Part shown: piece by piece, positions 6,220 to 15,169 of the stretch
Position numbering within the stretch: the stretch's first letter is position 1
Layout: each line of letters begins with the position of its first letter
Source of the DNA: an uncultured Flavobacteriaceae bacterium
GTDB lineage: Bacteria; Bacteroidota; Bacteroidia; Flavobacteriales; Flavobacteriaceae
DNA length: 34,268 nucleotides
Direction of reading: 5' to 3'
Assembly (NCBI GenBank): GCA_913020475.1
Contig: CAJVZM010000008.1
Coordinates: forward strand, 1-34,268
Made by a program: the position numbers and the translations under genes
Notes under the pieces: generated by a model
Told to the model about the DNA's origin: nothing
The model's input: only the letters and a program-made list of their open reading frames with translations
Database searches by the model: none

Positions 6220-8664
6220 CTAATTTAAATGGGGTGTTAGTTCAAAAGCATCAATAACAACACCACAATCAGATGCTTCTCCCTCTTTTTTTCCAGTCAC
6301 AACTATTTTAATGGTATGTGATCCTTTTGAAAGTCCTGAAACAGAGAAAATTTCCTGCTTTTCAGGGATTACGTATTTTAAATAATCTTTTAGATATTTT
6401 GTAGAATGGGCAGAAGTTTGAATACCTGGTTCTTTTAACCGATCTGCAAATCCGTTTGCTGTGTAAATTTTTTTACCGTCCAGAAAAATATCAGCATAAC
6501 CCAAATTTTCACTTTTAGTCCCAAGAAGAGAAATTCCGCTTCCATTAAATGTGAATTCAGCGTAGTCACCTTTATTTGCACTAAAGTGCTCATCTCGATT
6601 GAAACTGACCAAAGCCATTTGGTTGTATGTCCATTCTCCTTTGTAGACTATTTTTGGGTCAGTATTATTGATCACTGTAGTTTCCGGTGCAGAATCTCCG
6701 GGCTGAACAGTGCAGATAAATGATTCAAAAGGTGGGACAAAGACACGAAATGAAAGAATGTCTTTGTCAGCATAATCTGGACCGATCTTTCTTTGATTAT
6801 ATACATCTTTAAGATGGTAAGGACCTGATCCAAGACCAAGCTGTTTTCGTGATATATTAATTGTGTAAACTCTGGATACTGCATTTTCGATACGATACTG
6901 AAAGTTGACGATCTGCATGTAATTTATACCTTTACTCTTCCACATTGGCCATAAACCAAGCTGTTGATCGTTCTGAAAAGAATGACCTTTTGCCTTTAAA
7001 ACATTATTGATTTTTGATGCCATTTCCGCAGCATCTGGATTTGCAAAATATTTACCATCGTTTGGTGGTGGCTCCCAATAGATTGTATTTGGTAGATTTT
7101 GTAATTCGGGATCAATCGTATTGCTAGCACCAATAATCATTATTGAACCACCTTTTTTTGTATAATTTTTAATTTGTAAAATAGTTTCATCCGGAAGCTG
7201 GAAAGGTGAGAATAATATAGGAAAATCTCCTGCGTTTTGTGTATTGAAATCCTCAATCCGCGCAGAGGAAGTTGCTGTGATTCCAAGATTCATTAAGAAC
7301 GAAAAATGGAAATCTGAATATTCGCCAAGATCAATACCTTGAGCATTTTTATTCATCCATAACAATCCTTCTCGATTGTAAAATAGTCTACATCCATAGG
7401 CTTTTTCTACTCCGTGTGCAGCCATAGATGCCCCTTCAAGAGTTGCTTTCATAAACGAAACCTGATCTTGTGAAATCAAGCTATTCTTTTCATTGGCTCT
7501 TGCTCGGTCGGCAAATGCAAGAGAAAAGCCATTAGGTGGATTTAACTCGCCATCATATGATGCATAAAAAGTATTGGCATATAACCATGCCTGCATTCGA
7601 TTATTAAAACGAGATCTAGTTAAAGGAGCGTCGTCATATTCCCAACCTCCAGTCAATTCAACTAATGGAAGTATTCTGCATTTTGTTTCGGCAAGCTGAG
7701 CCTGAGTTACAGCTAGATAAGCTTGCTGAGCTGCATAACTACATGAAAATATGTGAGGTTTATAATAGTCATTCCAAGCGACACCCCACGATTCAATTAC
7801 ATAATGATCTAATAAATCATTGCTAGCGAGTGCATTACTGTCAAATCCCTGACCACGGAGATCGCCTGTAGCAGGTCCTGCAGAATTATAACCAATGCAA
7901 AGTAATGACGGCCGGGCTTTTTTTAGCTCAACCAGAAAAGATCTTACACCCTGGTAAAAGTCTTCATTCCATTTATGCGGTGGTACGCCATATGCGTGAC
8001 GAAAGGTCATAAAGTCGCGCATTTCCAATGCATCAATACCAGTCGCTTTTGAGAAATCAGCCATTTGTTTAGCAAAAAAATCATAAAAAGGGGTACCATT
8101 AGGAATCCCATCCGGATACACAGCGTATATGTTTTTATCTCCCTTCAATGGACTCTGATATCTCAAATTATATATTGGGTATGTCTCTGGGTGGCGCTCT
8201 TTCCATTGGGATCTTTCTAAATCGTAAAGTTGTGGACCTCCCCAGAACCAGATAGCAACTTTGAAATCGTAGAATCCATACTTTGATGCTGAATTTTTAA
8301 TGGTAGTAACCAGTTCTCTAAACTCTCTTCCTGTCCAAGGTGAATATTGATGACCTGGCATTTTGAAGGTTGGAAGAATTAGTTGATCGTCTAGATTCCC
8401 TGTCCAGCAAGCTACCATATCAAACATCCATCCTGGATTGAGAACGATTCCTTTTTCACCTCCAACCTTTCCATACAAAGGACCTATTCGGGAAAAAAAT
8501 TCATTAACACTTCCTTTAATATCCCTAGGCTTAAACCACAGAAGATCACATTCTATCCAACGATCCTCGAGAGCTAGTTCAGATTTACTTATGTCGAAAT
8601 TTTGGCCTCTTAGAATTCCATAAATTCCAATAAGCAAAAAAAACAATAGCCATCTTATTTTCAT
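6220..8664 (-). CDS. Large secreted glycoside hydrolase-like protein with C-terminal carbohydrate-binding-type sandwich
   Basis: The protein has 814 residues and a signal peptide (1-20, before QNF). Residues 35-435 look like a TIM-barrel glycosidase with many Trp and acidic residues at strand ends; candidate acids are Glu214 (DALEMRD), Glu291 (VIESWG) and Glu336 (LPLVELTGG). Residues 450-530 resemble the glutamine-amidotransferase-like domain that follows the barrel in GH42-type enzymes (FPILFSPFQLPDETI ... GGSIMIIGAS). Residues 672-812 form a galactose-binding-like sandwich with the common GDYAEFTFNGSGISLLG and GSHTIKIVVTG segments. This architecture is typical of exported polysaccharide enzymes, but I cannot match a numbered family. 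It is transcribed toward the phosphatase-fold gene and away from a 476-base spacer with operator-like repeats. Catalytic residues are inference. Confidence 0.7.
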   Translation of the reverse strand: MKIRWLLFFLLIGIYGILRGQNFDISKSELALEDRWIECDLLWFKPRDIKGSVNEFFSRIGPLYGKVGGEKGIVLNPGWMFDMVACWTGNLDDQLILPTFKMPGHQYSPWTGREFRELVTTIKNSASKYGFYDFKVAIWFWGGPQLYDLERSQWKERHPETYPIYNLRYQSPLKGDKNIYAVYPDGIPNGTPFYDFFAKQMADFSKATGIDALEMRDFMTFRHAYGVPPHKWNEDFYQGVRSFLVELKKARPSLLCIGYNSAGPATGDLRGQGFDSNALASNDLLDHYVIESWGVAWNDYYKPHIFSCSYAAQQAYLAVTQAQLAETKCRILPLVELTGGWEYDDAPLTRSRFNNRMQAWLYANTFYASYDGELNPPNGFSLAFADRARANEKNSLISQDQVSFMKATLEGASMAAHGVEKAYGCRLFYNREGLLWMNKNAQGIDLGEYSDFHFSFLMNLGITATSSARIEDFNTQNAGDFPILFSPFQLPDETILQIKNYTKKGGSIMIIGASNTIDPELQNLPNTIYWEPPPNDGKYFANPDAAEMASKINNVLKAKGHSFQNDQQLGLWPMWKSKGINYMQIVNFQYRIENAVSRVYTINISRKQLGLGSGPYHLKDVYNQRKIGPDYADKDILSFRVFVPPFESFICTVQPGDSAPETTVINNTDPKIVYKGEWTYNQMALVSFNRDEHFSANKGDYAEFTFNGSGISLLGTKSENLGYADIFLDGKKIYTANGFADRLKEPGIQTSAHSTKYLKDYLKYVIPEKQEIFSVSGLSKGSHTIKIVVTGKKEGEASDCGVVIDAFELTPHLN

Positions 8665-9140
8665 TTGAGTAGTTTTTTAAAGATATTAATTTTTTAGATA
8701 TTTAAAGTTTAAACAATGTCTTAATGAGTTCCAAATAGTGTCTTTCTCATTGCTGCTAAAAATCAATACATACAGGTATGTTAGTTTGTTTCACTTTGAA
8801 ATTAAAATAGTGTCTATTTGAAAATTATTTTTATTCAATGATTAGTATAAGTAATATGACAGCAAGTGATTTGTTAGAGAATGTTATTTGCCAAAAAACA
8901 ATCCAGCTAATTATTTTGGAAGAACGGCCTCAATAATAAGCAGAATATTTTCTTTGTTTTCAGCCCAACTTAAAATTTTAATGGTCCTTACTTGATATTT
9001 GATGTGAATTACACCCGATAAGTTTCGTAGGTTTCCTATAGCTCTTTTAATATTACGACGAATTATTCTTTCAGATTTGCCAAAAATGTTCTTCTCAGTA
9101 GAACTAAAAAGCTTAAATAGGATATACCTAGTTTTAAATT
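8665..9140. other. 476-base intergenic region between two minus-strand genes
   Basis: The part nearest the 814-residue gene (8665-8880) is AT-rich and contains repeated operator-like sequences, entered separately. The distal part (8911-9156) is an open minus-strand frame without a start codon, also entered separately. I see no RNA gene, no insertion-sequence end and no clear TAnnTTTG promoter on the minus strand. Confidence 0.5.
8711..8819. promoter_or_regulatory. Operator-like repeats upstream of the 814-residue glycosidase-like gene
   Basis: AAATAGTGTCT occurs exactly twice (8733-8743 and 8805-8815), and a 9-of-11 match occurs at 8711-8721. The copy at 8805 extends into the perfect inverted repeat AAATAG-TGT-CTATTT (8805-8819). 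A second inverted repeat, ACATAC-AG-GTATGT, lies between them at 8768-8781. All are 45-155 bases upstream of the start codon on the minus strand, a plausible place for regulator binding. No regulator gene is in the window, and AT-rich DNA produces such patterns by chance. Confidence 0.35.
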
Positions 9141-9156
9141 TTAATTTAAACGGGCT
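8911..9156 (-). pseudogene. Start-less open frame, possible gene remnant
   Basis: Reading the minus strand downstream of the sulfatase stop, one frame stays open for 81 codons to TAA at 8911. It translates to a Lys/Arg-rich, helical-looking sequence (for example KSERIIRRNIKRAIGNLRNL and a KILSWAENKENILLIIEAVL stretch). There is no ATG, and the frame overlaps the last bases of the sulfatase gene. It may be the C-terminal remnant of a deleted gene, or chance. I do not recognise a family. Confidence 0.25.
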
Positions 9157-10571
9157 TTATAATATGAATTTACCTCTGTAGGAATAGGTGCATCAGTTTT
9201 TTTCCACCACGCTTTAAGTTCATCTAGCAACTCCTGTTTTTTTAAATTATTGACTTCTGCAAGGTTATTTCTTTCCTCTATATCATCTTTGAGATTAAAA
9301 ACCTCAACATCATTGTCCTCAAAATAATAATGCAGTTTCCAGTCTCCTTTTCGGATTACAGAACCGGGTCGGGTTCTAAACAGTGAATCTCTATTTTGAT
9401 TGTCTTTGATGTCATAGCCTTGGAGGTAAATGGGAAAATGCCAGAAAAAAGATCTCTCCTTCAAGGCTGTCTTTTTGGTTGTTAAAGACAAAAGAGAATA
9501 ACCATCCAATTCATTTACCATGCTATCATCTCCCACAAGATCCATTAGGGTGGGGAAAATATCGAGATGAGAAATAGTAGTTTGAGTATCTTTGCCGGGA
9601 CTAATTCTATCTTTCCACAAAAAGAAGAAAGGAACTCTGATCCCTCCTTCGTAATAGCTTCCTTTGCCAGCCCTTAGTGGTTTTTGCATAGTGATTTTAC
9701 CATAATAGCCTCCGTTATCAGAAGTAAAGATTATAAAGGTATTATCAAAAAGCTTTCGCTTTTTAAGCATGTCCACCAATAGACCAATGTTGCGGTCGAG
9801 GTTTTCAACCATGGTAGCGTATCGTGGATTTTTTTGGCCTTTGTAAGGTGGCTTATTTTCGTATTTATACAAAAGGGAATCAACCGGATGTATTGGGGTG
9901 TGTACAGCATATGGAGAATAGCTTAAAAAGAAGGGATCCTTGACATCTTCCAAAAACAGCAAAGTTTTTTCCATGATCAGATCAGTCAAATACTCACTTT
10001 TCCCTCCCTCTACTTTAATCTGATTATTAATATTTCCAAATGGGGAGTAATAACTTCCTGGAGCACCATTTGGCCCTCCGGCAATATTAATATCAAAACC
10101 ATATTCTAAAGGATCATCACTTAGATGCCACTTACCCGAATGGCAGGTAATATAGCCTTGTTGTTTTAGCTTTTGTGAAAGGGTCGTAAATTTTTTATCC
10201 AATACTGTAGTGTTCTTGATAGGAATCAACTTTCGATCCGATGCTTTTCCACGATCTGAATGGGCTACTGTATAAATTTGGTGTCGTGTCGTCCATTTTC
10301 CTGAATGAATAGAGGCTCTACTTGGAGCACAATTTGCTGAGGCGGCATAGCCTTGGGTAAAAACCAACCCCTGATCCGCTAAGGCATCAATATGAGGGGT
10401 GTCATAGTATTCACTTCCCATAAAACTGACATCATTCCACCCCATATCATCTATATTGATCAAAACTATATTAGGTTGTGTTGAATGATTATCTAGAGTG
10501 GCACATGAAAATATTGTGATCAACAGCGTCAATTGTAGTAATATGACTGTGATGTTTAGATGTTTTTTCAA
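9141..10571 (-). CDS. Sulfatase lipoprotein (formylglycine-dependent, S1 type)
   Basis: The protein has 476 residues with a lipoprotein signal (ITIFSC, Cys23), so it is probably outer-membrane anchored. The alkaline-phosphatase-fold sulfatase features are in order: NIDDMG at 39-44 (metal Asp pair), the modification motif CAPSR at 81-85 in which Cys81 would become formylglycine, GKWHL, HTP, and TSDNGG (metal Asp/Asn) in the second half. It hydrolyses sulfate esters, presumably on the sulfated polysaccharide handled by this locus. It is transcribed divergently from the next sulfatase, with 111 bases between the start codons. Substrate and sulfate position cannot be read from the sequence. A separate maturation enzyme is needed and is not encoded here. 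Confidence 0.93.
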   Translation of the reverse strand: MKKHLNITVILLQLTLLITIFSCATLDNHSTQPNIVLINIDDMGWNDVSFMGSEYYDTPHIDALADQGLVFTQGYAASANCAPSRASIHSGKWTTRHQIYTVAHSDRGKASDRKLIPIKNTTVLDKKFTTLSQKLKQQGYITCHSGKWHLSDDPLEYGFDINIAGGPNGAPGSYYSPFGNINNQIKVEGGKSEYLTDLIMEKTLLFLEDVKDPFFLSYSPYAVHTPIHPVDSLLYKYENKPPYKGQKNPRYATMVENLDRNIGLLVDMLKKRKLFDNTFIIFTSDNGGYYGKITMQKPLRAGKGSYYEGGIRVPFFFLWKDRISPGKDTQTTISHLDIFPTLMDLVGDDSMVNELDGYSLLSLTTKKTALKERSFFWHFPIYLQGYDIKDNQNRDSLFRTRPGSVIRKGDWKLHYYFEDNDVEVFNLKDDIEERNNLAEVNNLKKQELLDELKAWWKKTDAPIPTEVNSYYKARLN

Positions 10572-10682
10572 GTTTTTGTTTTTTTATATTTTTTTAAATT
10601 TAGTTATTAATAAATAGACGTTAACCTTACATCAAAAAAGTTTTATGTGATTATAGTGTTTTGGCAACAAAAACAAATACCT

Positions 10683-12230
10683 ATGAGAAAATCAAATTTT
10701 TATCTATTGTCGATGTTTTTTTTAATGACAGCATGTCATTCAATTGATAAAAAAAAACCCAATATACTATTTGTAATTTCAGATGACCAATCTTATCCAC
10801 ACACCAGTATTTATGGCACTTCATGGATTAAAACTCCTGGCTTTGACCGAGTGGCTCTAGAAGGTTTATTATTTACTCAAGCATATACAACTAACGCAAA
10901 ATGTTCTCCATCACGATCATCGATTTTGACAGGAAGAAACAGTTGGCTTCTTGAGGAGGCTACCAATCATGTCCCCTATTTTCCTGAAAAATTCACCACA
11001 TTTCCAGAGGTCCTTAAAAGCAATGGCTTTAAAACGGGTTATACGGGAAAGGGGTGGGCTCCGGGTACAGCGAACAGAAACGAAAAAAAAAGAGATTTGA
11101 TCGGGAAGGGTTATAATGAAAAAAAATTAGACCCTCCTGCCTCTTTTATCAGTAATATAGATTACTTCGAAAATTTCAAAAATTTTCTCAACGAAAAATA
11201 TGAGGATCAACCCTTCTTCTTTTGGGTGGGTGGTCATGAACCCCACAGAGCCTATGAATACGAAGTAGGACTTAGAAAGGGCAAGAAAAATATCAACGAA
11301 ATTGATCACATCCCCGACTATTGGCCTAACTCTGTCAATGTGAAAACCGATATGCTAGATTATGCCTTTGAGATTGAATATTTTGATCGTCATTTAGTCG
11401 ATATCATTGACGAATTGGATAAAAGAAATTTACTTGAAAATACAATTGTGGTGGTCACCTCGGATAACGGGATGCCTTTTCCTCGGGTCAAAGGTCAAGT
11501 CTACCCCTTTGACAACCGCCTGCCCTTGGCCATTCGGTGGGGTAAAGGAATAAAAGACCCTGGAAGGGTAATCAGTGATTACTTTAGCTTTTCAGATTTT
11601 GCACCAACTTTTTTAGATTTGGCAGATATCCCAGTAGGGAGCCACAATATGAAGCCCTTTTCGGGAAAAAGCTGGAGAAATATTTTTGATAACCAGATCG
11701 ATCCAAACCCTAGACCATATATGATTTTGGGAAAGGAACGGCATGATGTGGGTAGAGAAAACGACCAAGGATACCCAGTAAGGGGTATTTTGAAAGGTAA
11801 ATATTTTTACAGCCAAAATTTTAAACCCGATCGGTGGCCTGCTGGAAACCCCGAAACAGGTTATCTCAATACTGACGGAAGTCCGACTAAAACTGAAATA
11901 TTGAACCTTAACCGTCAAGGAGAAAATTCAACCGATTGGAACTACTGTTTTGGTAAAAGGCCAAATGAAGAGTTGTATGACATCGAAAAAGACCCTCTAT
12001 GTTTGGAAAATTTGGCTGGCTATGAGGAATTATCTGATCTAAAAACCAAACTTCAAAATCAGCTAATCAATGATCTAAAAGAACAGGGCGACCCCAGAGT
12101 TTTGGACAATGGAGACATTTTTGACCAATACCCCTATTCGGGTGAAAATGTAAAAAACTTTTACAACCGATACATGGGCGGTGAGAAGATCGAAACCCAC
12201 TGGGTAAATTCCACAGATTTTGAAAAATAA
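10683..12230 (+). CDS. Sulfatase lipoprotein resembling heparan N-sulfatase-like S1 enzymes
   Basis: Starting at ATG 10683 the protein has 515 residues and a clean lipoprotein signal (FLMTAC, Cys18). An in-frame ATG at 10647 adds twelve residues before the signal and is unlikely. Motifs are VISDDQS (metal Asp pair), CSPSR with the formylglycine Cys at residue 74, GGHEPHR, and TSDNGMPFPR. The DDQSYPHTSIYG opening and the SDNGMPFPR pattern resemble the N-sulfoglucosamine sulfohydrolase-like branch, but in marine Bacteroidota this branch also acts on other sulfated sugars, so heparan need not be the substrate. It is divergent from the preceding sulfatase and convergent with the following one, with only 20 bases between stops. 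Confidence 0.92.
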   Translation: MRKSNFYLLSMFFLMTACHSIDKKKPNILFVISDDQSYPHTSIYGTSWIKTPGFDRVALEGLLFTQAYTTNAKCSPSRSSILTGRNSWLLEEATNHVPYFPEKFTTFPEVLKSNGFKTGYTGKGWAPGTANRNEKKRDLIGKGYNEKKLDPPASFISNIDYFENFKNFLNEKYEDQPFFFWVGGHEPHRAYEYEVGLRKGKKNINEIDHIPDYWPNSVNVKTDMLDYAFEIEYFDRHLVDIIDELDKRNLLENTIVVVTSDNGMPFPRVKGQVYPFDNRLPLAIRWGKGIKDPGRVISDYFSFSDFAPTFLDLADIPVGSHNMKPFSGKSWRNIFDNQIDPNPRPYMILGKERHDVGRENDQGYPVRGILKGKYFYSQNFKPDRWPAGNPETGYLNTDGSPTKTEILNLNRQGENSTDWNYCFGKRPNEELYDIEKDPLCLENLAGYEELSDLKTKLQNQLINDLKEQGDPRVLDNGDIFDQYPYSGENVKNFYNRYMGGEKIETHWVNSTDFEK

Positions 12231-12250
12231 ATTGGTATCTTAAAACGCTA

Positions 12251-13777
12251 TTACTCTTCCAAAATAGGAATTCTGAAGTTTTCCTGTGAAGCAGTGGTAT
12301 GAGCTTGATCCAAAAAATTTTCCATTTTTTGGACAATCTCCGGATACTTAGCAGACAAATCATTAAGCTCCTTGGGATCTTTAGAAAGATCATAAAGCTG
12401 TAGGTCTGACATACCTTTGAACAAGTTCTTTTTGAATCCTTTCCACGAACCCATTCTGATGGCCTGTTGACCTCCATAGGCCGGAAACTCCCAATACAGA
12501 TAATCATGCTGTTGCTGGGGTTTTCCCGTAAGTGATGCATAATAACTGATTCCATCGATTGGATAAGGAGGCTTTACGCCCAGAACATCACATACTGTGG
12601 CGAAATAATCATAGAAAATACTTGGGTGATTGGATTTTGTTCCTGCTTTAATTTTATTCGGCCAGGTAGCGATCGTAGGAACTCTAATCCCCCCTTCATT
12701 AACATTTCCTTTTACTGTTGTTTTGGAGTTAATAAAAATTCCAGTACTATTAAAAAAATTAATATCGACCTGTTTATCTTTATGGGTAGGCCCATTATCA
12801 CTGGAAAAAATAATGAATGTATTTTCATATCTACCAATTTCTTTGAGTTTTGCTACTACCTCCCCAACCTGCTCATCCAAATAAGAAATCATAGCAGCAT
12901 AAGTAGCCCTAGGGGTTCTGTTGGGGTAATAGCCAGAATTCCCCAAATAAGGCTTTTCAGGGCCTAATTTTTGTCTGTAGTAATCCACCCATTTTTGTGG
13001 CGCTTGCAATGGTAAATGAGGTAAGGGACTAGCGTAATAAAGAAAAAATTTCTCATCTTTATTTCGGTCTATAAATTGCATTGCCTCTTGATGCATCAGA
13101 GTAGGGGCATAGTCATTCTGATTGAAAATTGCATAACTTGCCTCATCGTTGGGGTCTAAATTGGCGGCAAGCCTTTGTTTATCTACAATTTTATTATTGA
13201 GTATATGTCTTTCTTGGTTTCTCCACAAGTGAGAGGGATAGAGTGAATGCGCTTGACGTTGGCAATTGTAGCCGTAAAAGAAATCAAACCCTTTTTTATT
13301 GGGAATACTTGAAGTATTAGGAGCTCCGAGACCCCATTTACCTACCATTCCTGTTTTATATCCTTGATTTTTTAGCACAGTTGCTACGCTAACGATAGAA
13401 TCTGGCATGGGTCGTTGACCTTCCAAATTTGGGTTTTCAAACATTGCGTTAAAATCCCATACCTCTCCTCGTTCTTTCCACTCACTATTTCCTCTAACAG
13501 GGTTGTTTCCAGAGTGGAGACCTGTCATTAAAATTGCTCTAGCGGGAGCACAAACTGGAGCACCGCTATAGTGGTCAGTTAAAACCATTCCTTCTTGAGC
13601 CAGTTTGTCAATGTTTGGGGTTTCAATCCATCTTTGTCCTTGAATACCAATTTCTCCATAGCCCAAATCATCAGCCAGAATAAAAATAAAATTAGGTGAA
13701 TCCTCAGACTTTTTGGGGGAATTACTGCATGAGGATAAGAATATGAACAGTGAAATTATATAAAAAATATTTTTCAC
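12251..13777 (-). CDS. Sulfatase lipoprotein resembling arylsulfatase A / GalNAc-6-sulfatase-like S1 enzymes
   Basis: The protein has 508 residues with a lipoprotein signal (FLSSCS, Cys17). Key motifs are ILADDLGYGEIG (33-44), CAPAR at 76-80 with Cys76 as the formylglycine precursor, GKWGLG, and SSDNGPTH. CAPAR carries Ala where the usual motif has Ser before Arg; this C-x-P-A-R variant is accepted in the family. The middle region (GYNCQRQAHSLYPSHLW) matches the arylsulfatase A-like branch. It faces the preceding sulfatase tail to tail. The 158-base upstream spacer (13778-13936) is AT-rich, with no recognised promoter. Confidence 0.93.
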   Translation of the reverse strand: MKNIFYIISLFIFLSSCSNSPKKSEDSPNFIFILADDLGYGEIGIQGQRWIETPNIDKLAQEGMVLTDHYSGAPVCAPARAILMTGLHSGNNPVRGNSEWKERGEVWDFNAMFENPNLEGQRPMPDSIVSVATVLKNQGYKTGMVGKWGLGAPNTSSIPNKKGFDFFYGYNCQRQAHSLYPSHLWRNQERHILNNKIVDKQRLAANLDPNDEASYAIFNQNDYAPTLMHQEAMQFIDRNKDEKFFLYYASPLPHLPLQAPQKWVDYYRQKLGPEKPYLGNSGYYPNRTPRATYAAMISYLDEQVGEVVAKLKEIGRYENTFIIFSSDNGPTHKDKQVDINFFNSTGIFINSKTTVKGNVNEGGIRVPTIATWPNKIKAGTKSNHPSIFYDYFATVCDVLGVKPPYPIDGISYYASLTGKPQQQHDYLYWEFPAYGGQQAIRMGSWKGFKKNLFKGMSDLQLYDLSKDPKELNDLSAKYPEIVQKMENFLDQAHTTASQENFRIPILEE

Positions 13778-13936
13778 AAATGGTCTAGTTTAATATAATT
13801 GATTCATATTCTATTTTAGTCTGACGATTCATTATAGTAATAATTTAGAAATAAATTGTAACTCTAGAAAAAGTGTTCGTTGATTGATTAATTTTCATTG
13901 CAATTTACTTTTTTTTATCTAATTGAAAAAAGACAC

Positions 13937-14347
13937 CTACCTACCCCCTATAACCGTTATTACTAGTTTTCTCGACCCTCCCTGGTTTCTATGTTCGCAG
14001 AGGTATATCCCTTGCCAAGTCCCTAACAGTAATCTTCCGTTTTGGATAGGAATATCGACACTGCTTCCTAAAAGACTGCTTTTAATATGAGAGGTCATAT
14101 CATCTGGTCCTTCTAGGGTGTGTAAAAAATGATCGGCAGATTCAGGAACCATAACATTAAAATGGGTTTCAAAATCTTGTCTGACTGTCGGATCAACGTT
14201 TTCGTTTAGGGTCAAACTCGCAGAGGTATGCTTGATAAAAATATTGAGTAATCCACTACTTTTGGGCAACTCCCTAATGACATGGTTAGTAATTAAATGA
14301 AAGCCCCTTGAAAATGGAGGAAGGGTAATTTCTTTTTGAAAAATCAT
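13937..14347 (-). CDS. yjbQ: YjbQ (UPF0047) family protein
   Basis: This 136-residue protein has the full length and conserved motifs of the YjbQ/UPF0047 family: HTSASLTLNENVDP at about 40-53, SADHFLHTLEGPDDMTSHIK, the GTWQGIYLCEH segment and RNQGGSRKLVIT at the end. The family is small, cytosolic and near-universal; some members have been linked to a secondary thiamine-phosphate synthase activity, but the true role is unsettled. It is divergent from the glycerophosphodiesterase gene with only 30 bases between starts. I see no link to the polysaccharide genes, so it is probably a housekeeping neighbour. Confidence 0.92.
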   Translation of the reverse strand: MIFQKEITLPPFSRGFHLITNHVIRELPKSSGLLNIFIKHTSASLTLNENVDPTVRQDFETHFNVMVPESADHFLHTLEGPDDMTSHIKSSLLGSSVDIPIQNGRLLLGTWQGIYLCEHRNQGGSRKLVITVIGGR

Positions 14348-14377
14348 ATTTCTATTTTTATTAAAATTAAGTAATTA

Positions 14378-15169
14378 ATGATTTTTTTATCCAAACAAGG
14401 TTTTATAAAGTTTATAATCCCTATATGTATGGTATCATTTTCTGCATTAAGTTGTAACGAAAATTACCAGCCATATATCATAGGACATCGCGGAGCCAAG
14501 GGTCATGTAGCCGAAAACACTCTTCCCTCTGTTGCTAAGGCAATAGAATTAGGGGTGGATGGAATCGAAATTGATGTGTTTTTGTGCCAATCCGGAGAAT
14601 TAGTTGTTTTTCACGATAAAACCTTGGATAAACTAACCGATTCACAAGGATATATTGAGGATTTGTCCCTAGATACTATTCGAAAAATTAATGTTTTAGG
14701 AGGGTATAAAATTCCCACCCTAGAACAAGTGTTGGAATTAATCGATGGAAAAGTATTCTTAAATATTGAATTAAAAGGTAGCGGAACAGCAGAGCCCACA
14801 CATAAACTTTTGACTCTTCTGCTAAAGAAAAAAAAGTGGAGGGCAGACCAATTCATCATTTCAAGTTTTAACTGGAAGGAACTCAAACTTTTCCATGGAC
14901 TCAATCAAGAGGTACCCATTGCAGTCCTGACCGATGCAGATCCTTTAGATGCAATGCCCATCGCTAAAGAATTAAAAGCTCAGGCCATTAATCCTTCTTT
15001 TAAAGCCTTGAACCAAAAAAATGTCAAAAAAATTCAGCAGGCAGGCTATAAAGTCATTCCATATACAATTAATAAGCCTGAGGACATCCAAAAAATATTG
15101 TCTTTAAAAGTAGATGGGATCATTACAGATTATCCGGAAAGGGTAAATGAAGCATTATCCGCTGACTAG
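14378..15169 (+). CDS. Glycerophosphodiester phosphodiesterase lipoprotein
   Basis: The protein has 263 residues with a lipoprotein signal (FSALSC, Cys26). The GDPD TIM-barrel motifs are clear: GHRGAKG (36-42) with catalytic His37 and Arg38, AENTLPS (45-51), DGIEIDV with metal ligands Glu64 and Asp66, FHD with catalytic His79, then LNIELKG and a terminal GIITDYPE. It hydrolyses deacylated phospholipids such as glycerophosphocholine to sn-glycerol 3-phosphate and an alcohol, here outside the cytoplasm. It sits tail to tail with glpF and overlaps its stop codon by 4 bases (15166-15169), so there is no intergenic terminator. The context of glpF/glpD/glpK suggests use of glycerol backbones from lipids, though no glycerol-3-phosphate transporter is seen. 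Confidence 0.93.
   Translation: MIFLSKQGFIKFIIPICMVSFSALSCNENYQPYIIGHRGAKGHVAENTLPSVAKAIELGVDGIEIDVFLCQSGELVVFHDKTLDKLTDSQGYIEDLSLDTIRKINVLGGYKIPTLEQVLELIDGKVFLNIELKGSGTAEPTHKLLTLLLKKKKWRADQFIISSFNWKELKLFHGLNQEVPIAVLTDADPLDAMPIAKELKAQAINPSFKALNQKNVKKIQQAGYKVIPYTINKPEDIQKILSLKVDGIITDYPERVNEALSAD

Noticed and set aside
12067-12555. 162-codon minus-strand frame across the tail-to-tail sulfatase pair
   Set aside because: It overlaps two firmly identified sulfatases in other frames and has no recognisable domain.
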